In this document: positions 16,867 through 24,487 of the stretch, piece by piece
How the letters are laid out: each line of letters opens with the position of its first letter
How positions within the stretch are numbered: the stretch's first letter is position 1
NCBI RefSeq assembly: GCF_000702945.1
Contig: NZ_JNLE01000003.1
Span: forward strand, 2,837,501-2,901,500
Source of the DNA: Clostridium sp. KNHs205
Lineage (GTDB): Bacteria > Bacillota > Clostridia > Lachnospirales > Lachnospiraceae
Length of the DNA stretch: 64,000 bases
Direction: 5' to 3'
Notes under the pieces: model-generated
Database searches by the model: none
What the model was told of the DNA's origin: nothing
The model's input: the letters and a program-made list of their open reading frames with translations, nothing else
Made by a program: the position numbers and the translations under genes

Positions 16867-17490
16867 GTGTCTGAAGAAAAGAATGGAAAGATAAATAACA
16901 AAGAAAATATTGAAATGACAGCACTTGAATTGTTTTCAAAACATGGCTTTCAGGCAGTTTCTGTAAGAGATATCTGTAAGCCATTAGGATTACGGGAAAG
17001 TGCTATTTATTATCACTTTACAAATAAGCAGGGGATATTGGATTCTCTGTTATTAAGAGTTGATAAGCTTATACAGCAGATGAAAACCGAATTTGGAGCT
17101 GCGTTTTCAGAAGCTGTTGAAGTAAGCGATGAAGCAATGTGTGCTGTGGCAATGGGAATGCTGCAGGGTTATTTACTTGATCCGGTGGTCTATAAGATGA
17201 TAGCAATGCTGACAATTGAGCGGATTTCCGCTCAAAATGCTCAGGATACCTATCAAAAGCTTGTATTTGATTTACCCCTAAAACAAATGGAAATGGTATT
17301 TTCTCAAATGATTGACAAAGGATTTATTGCCCGAAATGCTCCCGAGGTGTTGGCACAGGAATACTATGGGGTTATATATTTAGCTTTTCAAAAAAATTGT
17401 ATCGGACCGGAACTGACAGAGGAAAAGATAGCTCTCGCGAAGCAGGAAATTAATAAGAATATGAAAGATCTCTATAACAAAATGAAGTAA
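16867..17490 (+). CDS. TetR/AcrR-family transcriptional regulator
   Basis: 207 residues. The N-terminal helix-turn-helix reads ALELFSKHGFQAVSVRDIC and ESAIYYHFTNKQGILDSLL; the C-terminal ligand domain is poorly conserved, as usual. The start is GTG 16867, six bases after GGAGG, with a perfect promoter and two operators upstream, so it most likely represses itself. The next gene downstream (a hydrolase) may be a second target. The divergent solute-binding operon shares the intergenic space. Confidence 0.85.
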   Translation: MSEEKNGKINNKENIEMTALELFSKHGFQAVSVRDICKPLGLRESAIYYHFTNKQGILDSLLLRVDKLIQQMKTEFGAAFSEAVEVSDEAMCAVAMGMLQGYLLDPVVYKMIAMLTIERISAQNAQDTYQKLVFDLPLKQMEMVFSQMIDKGFIARNAPEVLAQEYYGVIYLAFQKNCIGPELTEEKIALAKQEINKNMKDLYNKMK

Positions 17491-17655
17491 AGGTTATGAT
17501 GGATTCTTTCAATTTTTCTATTTGTAGAGGTTTGACAGTTATGCCTGAAAATATATAAAGGAAAGCATCAAAAAATGAGGGCATCTCAGTAAGACGGGCG
17601 TGTCTTAAGCTTCTTTTACATATTTGTACAGCCAAGCGGCGAAATGGAGGAACAA

Positions 17656-18561
17656 ATGAAAGTCTATAAAAGCAATAAAGCAAAAGCGAATATCTTTAGA
17701 TCCTATGACCAGTTAATGGATATGTGGGAGATTGCCTATGAAGATATCTGGATTGAAAATCACTATGGCAGGACGCACATTATTACCTGTGGCAATCAAT
17801 CAGGAGAACCGCTTGTATTATTTCACGGAGTAGGTGATGATTCTGCCTTGATGTGGATTTACAATGCAAAGGTACTTGGGCAGCATTACAGACTCTATGC
17901 AATTGATACAATCGGAGGTCCTGGAAAAAGTGTACCAGGTAAAGCCTATAATAAAAGCTTTGATGACGTTGATTGGATTGATTCTATTCTTAACGGACTA
18001 GGACTTGATAAGGTACATATGGCAGGAACCTCCCATGGCGGTTATCTGGTTATGTATTACCTGTTAAAGAGACCGGAGCGGGTCATGAAAGCAATTGGCA
18101 TGGCATCAGCCATCTCAGATGATAATAGAAATCCTATGTATACAATGATGAAGATATTTCTGCCGGAAGCCCTGCTACCAACGAAAAGAAATGTTTTGAA
18201 ACTGATTAAGAAATTATCAGGCGAACATCATCAGGTCTTTACGGAAAACCCTGTAATTATGGAGCATTACGGAAGTCTATTAAAAGGCTTTAACAATATG
18301 GCAATGGGATATCATAAAGTCATGCCCTTTACAGAGAAGGAGATAGATATAATAAGTAAAAACATTTATTTATTGTTAGGAAGCAGAGACCCCTTTGAAA
18401 AACTTGGAGGGGAAGCAGCAGTGAAGAGAAGAAGACTGAATGCCATGTTTTTTGAAGAAGCAGGCCATGGTATTAATCATGAGGAAGCTTCTGAAGTCAA
18501 TCGGATGATAATAAGGATTCTCAAAGGGGAAATAGAAGATATACGCAACTATAATACATAG
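17656..18561 (+). CDS. Alpha/beta hydrolase
   Basis: About 301 residues from ATG 17656, chosen because GGAGG (17648-17652) lies five bases before it; the ATG at 17644 contains that site. The oxyanion segment is LVLFHGVGDD, the nucleophile elbow is GTSHGG (S126), LLLGSRDPFE holds the likely acidic residue, and the catalytic His is in EAGHGINHE. No signal peptide, so cytoplasmic. Possible role: hydrolysis of a toxic ester or lactone under control of the upstream TetR regulator. Substrate unknown. Confidence 0.8.
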   Translation: MKVYKSNKAKANIFRSYDQLMDMWEIAYEDIWIENHYGRTHIITCGNQSGEPLVLFHGVGDDSALMWIYNAKVLGQHYRLYAIDTIGGPGKSVPGKAYNKSFDDVDWIDSILNGLGLDKVHMAGTSHGGYLVMYYLLKRPERVMKAIGMASAISDDNRNPMYTMMKIFLPEALLPTKRNVLKLIKKLSGEHHQVFTENPVIMEHYGSLLKGFNNMAMGYHKVMPFTEKEIDIISKNIYLLLGSRDPFEKLGGEAAVKRRRLNAMFFEEAGHGINHEEASEVNRMIIRILKGEIEDIRNYNT

Positions 18562-18811
18562 ACTTAGTATTCATATTGTTATAATAGTATAAATTGATGT
18601 TATCAGAGGGTTTGTTTTAACATTTTTAGTAAATAAATCAGACAAATTTCTCCATAATCATAAAAAGTACTGACTAAGTGCCAAAAACCATGGATTTTTG
18701 CTGAAAAAACAAGTATAATATAGTCCTTGTTACCCAGCCTGAAGGGATGTAAAATACCGCACAAAGAGTTGACAGTAAGGGGTAGACAGCAGACAGAAGG
18801 GAAAGACACGG

Positions 18812-21800
18812 ATGATATTATCGAAACAGGACAAACAACGATTAGCAAAATTAGAACAGGACTATGATAATAGCCTTTATATAATAGAGGAACTGAGCAA
18901 TAACTATGATAAGAGCAAGGCACAATTAGAAAAAAAAGAACAGGAAGCCAGACAACTCCAGCAGAAAATATCCTTCTACCAGGGTGAAATTGCAAAATAT
19001 AATGAGATTACTGACCAGGTAGAAGAGTATGTTAAAGAAAGAGAAAGCCAGATTACACGTTTAAACAGTGACGTGGCAGATCATAAAGCGAAAATTTCAT
19101 CTCTGTATGTTGAGAAGGATAGCCTGTCAAATATCATAAAAGAGCAGCAGACAAATTTCACGGAACTGGAAGAGCAAAAAAAATTATGTGAAGAAGAGCT
19201 TGGTATCCAAAAAGCAAAAGCAGAAGCCAGGGACAGCCAGATAAAAGAGTATGCAGAGTTACTGGAAGAAGCGGAAGTGAAATTTGCTGAAAAAGAAAGT
19301 CTCATAGCAAGCCTTACGGAGCAGTCAAAGGTATTAGAAACAGAACTTGAGGCAAAGAATACCAGCCTTACCAATAACCTTACCCAGCTGAAAGAATTAG
19401 AGGAAGCTGCAAACAAGCAAAAGGATGAGCTGCTTCAATTAACAACCAAGCATGCTACGTTGAAAAAAGAATCTGAAGAAGCAAAGAAAAACCTTGAGCA
19501 GATGTCTTTACAGTTAAAGAATAAAACAAAAGACTTGGAGGAACGGGCAAAAGAGCTTCTTACCACGAAAAATCAACTAAAGAATAATGAAATACAACAA
19601 AACAAATTAACTGAGCAAATTAATAAATTTGAAACTGAATTAAGTCAGGTTAGAGCTGCTTGCATAAAATCTGAGGAAGAATTAAGGTTAAAGACTGAAA
19701 AAATTGAGGCATTAGAAGCAGAAAAAGCTGTACTTGAAAAAGAACACAGTGATGTCATTGCAAGTTTAGCCCAAGAACAGACCTACAATCAGGAATTAAT
19801 CAATTCCCTTCAGGAATTGAAAGCTGAATTGGAACAGTCAAAGCTGGGACTGAAAAATGCAGTGACTGATATTCAATCAAAAAACAATGAAATTGAAACC
19901 TTGTCTGATTTGTTGAAGGCAGCTGATGCTGAGAAAGAAAAGCTTAATACACAGCTTGAGAGTATAAATAATAAAGCAGAAGAATTAACAGCTAAGATTA
20001 CTGAACTGGAAGAACTTATAGAAATATCAGGAGAAGAATCAAAGAATGTTATCCTGGAGCTGAACAAAGCCAAAGAAGAGAATAAAAGATTACAGGCTGA
20101 AAAGGAAGAACTGAAAGAGCAGGCAAGCCTGAATATAAAAGAGTTAAGTCAACAGTTTGAAATTCAGAAATCTGAACAGCAATCCAAATTTGATGAAGAA
20201 ATTACTCGTGTTATCGACGAATTAAGTAAAGAAAATGAAGCTACGAAAGCATTTGCTGCAAAGGAATTAAATGAATGTAAGGAACAAGCAGAACAGGATA
20301 TAAACAATATCATAAATCGAACTACCCAGGAACTGGAGGCTTATAAGCAGCAGGCAGAGCAAGAAAAAAACAGCATTAAAATCCTTGCCGAGGAAGAAAT
20401 GGAAGCTGTTAAAACCCTGTCATCACAAGAGTTAGAGCAATACAAGAAGCAAATGGGTCAGGAAATAGAAGAGATTAGAGAATTAGCGGTTCTTGAACAG
20501 GAAGAATTAATAGAAAATGCAAGAAATGAAAAGAAGCATCTGGAAGAGCAGCTGGGAGAAGCTATCTATGAAAATGAACAATTACATAATCAAATTAATA
20601 CTGTAACAGAAGAAAAAAACCACATCTCGGACAAACTTAAGCTTAACGAGGCTGAAAACCAGGAATTGTATATTGATATCCAGGGATTACAGGTTAAAAA
20701 CCAACAATTACATAGTGAGAAACAGGAATTACAAGCTGAAAATCAAGAATTATATAGTGAAAAACAGGAATTACAAGCTGAAAATCAAGAATTATATAAT
20801 GAAAAACAGGAATTAGAGGATAAAAACCAAGAATTATGTATCGAGAACCAGGAATTAGAGGTTAAAAACCAAGAATTATGCATTGATATACAGGAATTTC
20901 AGGTTAAACACCAAGAGCTATATAGTGAGAACCAGGAATTACAGTCTAAAAACCAAAAATTACATAGTGAAAATCAAGGATTAGTAGCAGAGCACAATTC
21001 ATTACAGAATCAGAATATAGAATTACAAACTAAAAACCAAGAATTGCAAGCTGAAAACCAAGAATTGCAAGCTGAAAACCAAGAATTACAAGCTCAGAAA
21101 GAAGAGCTTAGAATTCAGACAGGTCAAGAAATTAAGAGTCTGAATGAACTGTTCGAAAAAGAAAAAACAGAACTGCAAGTAAGATATGAAGATAAGATAT
21201 CACAGATTAAAATTCAATTACAAAAAGAAAACGAAGAGAAAGCAATACTTGCAGACCAGGCTTTTGAAGATTACAAGCTGCTTGCAGAGCAGCAAATGGA
21301 GGATTATAGGCATTTAGCTGAAATTAGTGAATCAGAGCTAGAGAATCTAAAACAGCAGACAAAGCAAGAAATAATAAGCATAAAAGCACAGTCTGAGAAA
21401 GAATTAGAAGAATACAAGGAGCTGGCTTATCTTGAAACCGAGCAGATAAAAGAGGAAGTCCGGAAAGAGAAGAATCTTCTGGAAGAGCAGCTGGAGCAGA
21501 GAAAACAGCAGGTATACCGTTTAGAGCAAAAATTGCATAAGCTTCATCAGGAAGATGTCAATAAAGCAGATGAAATCAATGAAAAGCTTTCTCAGTTAAG
21601 TCAGTTGTCAAGAGCTAACGAGATGTTAACAGAAGAAATCAAGCAGTCTGCGGATTCTATAGAATTGCTGAAATTAAAGCTTAAAGATACTGAAACAGAG
21701 AAAGAAATGTTATTGAGCAGTATGAAACAACAAGAAGAGAATATCAAATCAGTTACTCAAACCCTGGAAATACAAAAGGATGCTAGTTTTGAGCAATATA

Positions 21801-22048
21801 AGGCTTTAGCAAAGCAAAATGAAAAGATAGATGAACAGGTGAAAGCAATACAGCAGCTGGTTGACAAAAACAAGGAATTACAGCAAAGCTATAACTCCTT
21901 AAATGCCAACTTTATGGAATTGAAGCATAAAAAGGATAATAATGCAGAAACTGTGCGGTTAACAGAATTAATAGAAGAAAAGAATAAACATATTGATAAC
22001 CTGGAAACCCAAATATTAGAACTGATGATTGAGATTGAAAAAAGCTAG
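18812..22048 (+). CDS. Very long coiled-coil protein, 1078 residues
   Basis: Almost the whole length is charged, Glu/Lys/Gln/Leu-rich coiled coil without globular domain, signal peptide, membrane helix or ATPase motif. Residues ~615-765 form a near-perfect heptad tract built of xNQELxx and xKQELxA units. On both sides of it lie two similar modules of ~110-140 residues: one begins QSKFDEEITRVIDEL and runs to KKHLEEQLGEAI, the other begins LQVRYEDKISQIKIQL and runs to EKNLLEEQLEQRK. This suggests duplication with the repeat between. An AGAAGGG ribosome site precedes ATG. SMC-like head domains are absent. It could be cytoskeletal or a scaffold; no function can be assigned. Confidence 0.75.
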   Translation: MILSKQDKQRLAKLEQDYDNSLYIIEELSNNYDKSKAQLEKKEQEARQLQQKISFYQGEIAKYNEITDQVEEYVKERESQITRLNSDVADHKAKISSLYVEKDSLSNIIKEQQTNFTELEEQKKLCEEELGIQKAKAEARDSQIKEYAELLEEAEVKFAEKESLIASLTEQSKVLETELEAKNTSLTNNLTQLKELEEAANKQKDELLQLTTKHATLKKESEEAKKNLEQMSLQLKNKTKDLEERAKELLTTKNQLKNNEIQQNKLTEQINKFETELSQVRAACIKSEEELRLKTEKIEALEAEKAVLEKEHSDVIASLAQEQTYNQELINSLQELKAELEQSKLGLKNAVTDIQSKNNEIETLSDLLKAADAEKEKLNTQLESINNKAEELTAKITELEELIEISGEESKNVILELNKAKEENKRLQAEKEELKEQASLNIKELSQQFEIQKSEQQSKFDEEITRVIDELSKENEATKAFAAKELNECKEQAEQDINNIINRTTQELEAYKQQAEQEKNSIKILAEEEMEAVKTLSSQELEQYKKQMGQEIEEIRELAVLEQEELIENARNEKKHLEEQLGEAIYENEQLHNQINTVTEEKNHISDKLKLNEAENQELYIDIQGLQVKNQQLHSEKQELQAENQELYSEKQELQAENQELYNEKQELEDKNQELCIENQELEVKNQELCIDIQEFQVKHQELYSENQELQSKNQKLHSENQGLVAEHNSLQNQNIELQTKNQELQAENQELQAENQELQAQKEELRIQTGQEIKSLNELFEKEKTELQVRYEDKISQIKIQLQKENEEKAILADQAFEDYKLLAEQQMEDYRHLAEISESELENLKQQTKQEIISIKAQSEKELEEYKELAYLETEQIKEEVRKEKNLLEEQLEQRKQQVYRLEQKLHKLHQEDVNKADEINEKLSQLSQLSRANEMLTEEIKQSADSIELLKLKLKDTETEKEMLLSSMKQQEENIKSVTQTLEIQKDASFEQYKALAKQNEKIDEQVKAIQQLVDKNKELQQSYNSLNANFMELKHKKDNNAETVRLTELIEEKNKHIDNLETQILELMIEIEKS
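20654..21108 (+). repeat. Tandem 21/42-bp DNA repeats coding for NQEL heptads
   Basis: The segment repeats the pattern AAAACCAAGAATTACAAGCTG with variation about 20 times, so that each unit encodes one heptad such as KNQELQA or ENQELYS. Several neighbouring units are identical at DNA level (around 20730-20800 and 21030-21090), a sign of recent slippage or recombination. Confidence 0.8.
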
Positions 22049-22186
22049 AAGTGCAGATACCCACAGCAGTAATATGGAGCAAAATGTAAAATAATATCAT
22101 ATTGTGAAAAATTGTGTATACGGTTTTATTTTTATTTGATATAATTACAATTGTATAATATTTAACAAAGCGTGGGAGGAAGTTAT

Positions 22187-22396
22187 ATGTTTGAGAAGTT
22201 ATCAAAAGTTGGAGCTTTCCTATTTCTTATAGGAATAATCTCATTGGGATTATCATTTATAGGGCTGCAGTTTAAATTCTTATTTTTTCTGGGAGAATAC
22301 AGACGAACAGTTGAAATTGCCAGTATTGTTATCGGTGTGATTCTTTTATTAGTAGCCAAAGCATTTGGTAGTAACAATAATAATGAAAATGAATAA
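22187..22396 (+). CDS. Small membrane protein, 69 residues
   Basis: The start was placed at ATG 22187, seven bases after GGGAGG (a GTG at 22172 overlaps that site). Two membrane helices (residues ~10-30 and 45-60) are followed by a polar tail of four Asn ending NNNNENE. No family recognised. A strong hairpin terminator follows. It stands alone. Confidence 0.65.
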   Translation: MFEKLSKVGAFLFLIGIISLGLSFIGLQFKFLFFLGEYRRTVEIASIVIGVILLLVAKAFGSNNNNENE

Positions 22397-22425
22397 TTAA
22401 AGAGTATAATTATAGTTATACATAG

Positions 22426-22467
22426 AAAGTCTTTGCACTCTGCTTTCGGGCAATCTGCAAAGACTTT
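22426..22467 (+). terminator. Intrinsic terminator, bidirectional
   Basis: Arms AAAGTCTTTGCA (22426-22437) and its perfect complement (22456-22467) with an 18-base loop, followed by TTTTTATTTATT on the plus strand. It lies between the small membrane gene and the convergent histidine kinase. Confidence 0.85.
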
Positions 22468-22482
22468 TTATTTATTGTCGAT

Positions 22483-23523
22483 TCAATAATACATAGGCAA
22501 TTCAACGATAAAGGAGGTGCCGATATCGTTGCTTTTTACTGTTATACTGCCTTCATGCAGTTCGACGATTCGTTTGGCTATTGTTAAGCCGATACCGTTT
22601 CCTTTCGTTGCATGGGAAGTATCCCCCTGATAGAATTTATCAAATATACGATCGGCAGCCCCCTGACTAATGCCAATTCCCTGATCGGTGAAAGTAATTG
22701 TTATCTTTTCGGGTTTTTGACTAATATTAATTGTAATCGTTGAATTTTCTGGAGAAAACTTAATGGCATTATCGAGAAGATTAGTCCATAACTGATTCAG
22801 CAGCTCCTCATTTCCGCAGACATTAATCTCATCGTAATCAAAAAGAATCTCAATATTTTTCTCTGCCCACTTATTCTCAAGTATGGCAATTATCCGTCTT
22901 ATCTGCTCGCTGCCGTTATAACAGGTTTTGTCCTTTAATATCATCTGATTTTCAACCTTGGAGAGATTAAGCACATTGGTCGCAAGCTCAGCAAGACGTT
23001 CCGATTCATAAATAATAATATCCAGATATTCGTCCCGTTCTTCTTTGGTCAGATCTTCATATTTAAGGATTTTGGCAAAACCTCTTACTGATACAATAGG
23101 GGTTTTGAATTCATGTGAGAAATTATTTACAAAGTCCGACCGAAGCATCTCTATACTACCCAGCTCTTCAGCCATATGATTAAAGCTGCTGTTTAAATTC
23201 TGTAATTCCTCCGGACCTCTTAAATTAATCCGCACATCAAAATCACCTTCTGCTAATCTGTCAGAGGCAGAAATAATTTCTCGCAGAGGAGACAGCGGAA
23301 AACGGCTGAATACCATGGCAACAATTGTTCCTACTATAATACTAAAGATTGCAAACATAAAAAACGGTGTAATGGTAGGATTGGGTTTAACAATTCCAAG
23401 CTGACTCAAAACAAATATTCCAACCAGCATGAGAAGCATGGTAAATAACAAAAGGATAAAGATGATTACAGCAAAGAGCATAGCCATCTGAAATTTCTTT
23501 AATCTGTTATGAAGTCTACTCAC
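22483..23523 (-). CDS. Sensor histidine kinase
   Basis: 346 residues. Two helices (~13-40 and ~52-75) with almost no outside loop, then a HAMP region (~75-125), the phospho-acceptor H137 in NNFSHEFKTPIVS, and an ATPase domain with N-box LWTNLLDNAIKFS, G1 TFTDQGIGIS and G2 NGIGLTIAKR. Small extracellular loop size is typical of intramembrane-sensing kinases, which often need a partner transporter to sense antibiotics; an ABC protein starts 960 bases away on the other strand. The start overlaps the stop of the response-regulator gene by 8 bases. Confidence 0.9.
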   Translation of the reverse strand: MSRLHNRLKKFQMAMLFAVIIFILLLFTMLLMLVGIFVLSQLGIVKPNPTITPFFMFAIFSIIVGTIVAMVFSRFPLSPLREIISASDRLAEGDFDVRINLRGPEELQNLNSSFNHMAEELGSIEMLRSDFVNNFSHEFKTPIVSVRGFAKILKYEDLTKEERDEYLDIIIYESERLAELATNVLNLSKVENQMILKDKTCYNGSEQIRRIIAILENKWAEKNIEILFDYDEINVCGNEELLNQLWTNLLDNAIKFSPENSTITINISQKPEKITITFTDQGIGISQGAADRIFDKFYQGDTSHATKGNGIGLTIAKRIVELHEGSITVKSNDIGTSFIVELPMYY

Positions 23524-24193
23524 ACTTTTTCACCGCCTTATAGCCGATTCCACGAATAGCGACAATCTCAAATTCCGGATAAGTTTCAAAACGCTTACGA
23601 AGCCGGTTGATATGAACATTTACTGTAGTATCAACTGTCTCAGACTCCATACCCCATATCTCATCCATTAACTGGATACGGGTAAAGATTTTATCAGGAT
23701 AGGCTAAGAGCTTATAGAGCAGATAGAATTCTTTCTGAGGCAGGGTCTGCTTGTCCCCTTCCCGTTCTACTGTAAGAGCGTCATAATCAAGAGTTACCTT
23801 CCCGATATGCAGCTTGTGCTCATTTACGATCCTGGCGCGGCGTAAAAGTGCCTTGATACGTAAGAGCATCTCTTCTTCATTCACGGGTTTTACCATGTAA
23901 TCATCTGTACCCGAAATGAACCCCTTGCATTTATCCTCCGGCAGCTGTTTCGCCGTTACCATAAGGATAGGGGTATTATTGTGACAGCTGCGCAGCTGTT
24001 CCGTAAATTCATAGCCATCCATTTTCGGCATCATAATATCTAAAATAACCAGATCTATATGCTGGGTATCCATTATATCCAAGGCATCCTCTCCATTTTC
24101 TGCCAGAAAAACTTCATAACCGGCATGTTTTAAGACTGCTTTCATAAGCCTGGCGGTATTCTTATCATCTTCTGTAACCAAAATATGAAACAT
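23516..24193 (-). CDS. OmpR-family response regulator
   Basis: About 225 residues from ATG 24193, which follows GGGAGG by ten bases (the longer ATG at 24235 has no such site). Receiver with D52 in LVILDIMMPKMDG and K in DDYMVKPVNEEE, then a winged-helix output domain ending in INRLRKRFE and AIRGIGYKAV. It is first in the operon with the kinase above. Likely targets are itself and the divergent ABC genes. Confidence 0.9.
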   Translation of the reverse strand: MFHILVTEDDKNTARLMKAVLKHAGYEVFLAENGEDALDIMDTQHIDLVILDIMMPKMDGYEFTEQLRSCHNNTPILMVTAKQLPEDKCKGFISGTDDYMVKPVNEEEMLLRIKALLRRARIVNEHKLHIGKVTLDYDALTVEREGDKQTLPQKEFYLLYKLLAYPDKIFTRIQLMDEIWGMESETVDTTVNVHINRLRKRFETYPEFEIVAIRGIGYKAVKKCE

Positions 24194-24267
24194 GAAATCG
24201 GCACCTCCCTTTCTACTATATAAGTTGATATCCAAGCATAACCCTCCGGTTATATCTCTGAATTAAT

Positions 24268-24302
24268 ATTATACCATAAACGTTAACTCAAAATAAACTT
24301 AA
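24268..24302 (-). promoter_or_regulatory. Candidate autoregulatory site, response regulator promoter
   Basis: Read on the minus strand, TTAAGTT (24302-24296) and TTGAGTT (24291-24285) form a direct repeat with an exact 11-base period, ahead of a -10 TATAAT (24273-24268). This arrangement is typical for OmpR-family regulators activating their own promoter. Confidence 0.45.
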
Positions 24303-24487
24303 GTCCATTTTAACCCGCGATATGGACTGTTTTTATCTGCCAATATCAGAAGTACAGCTTTAGCCTGACCTTTCAAAATAATTTCTTATTTTTCTCTTTC
24401 GTTAATTTTCAGTTTTTCTTTCCCGTATATAATCAGCTTCGTTGAAAGGCCTACTAAAAAAATTAATGCTTAAAGGAGAAAATGCCT

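Noticed and set aside
17590-17607. TAAGAC-N6-GTCTTA inverted repeat after the TetR gene
   Set aside because: Only 6-base arms and no T-run; too weak as a terminator or operator.
20654-21108. Possible CRISPR or spacer array
   Set aside because: The repeat is in frame and encodes coiled-coil heptads, without unique spacers.
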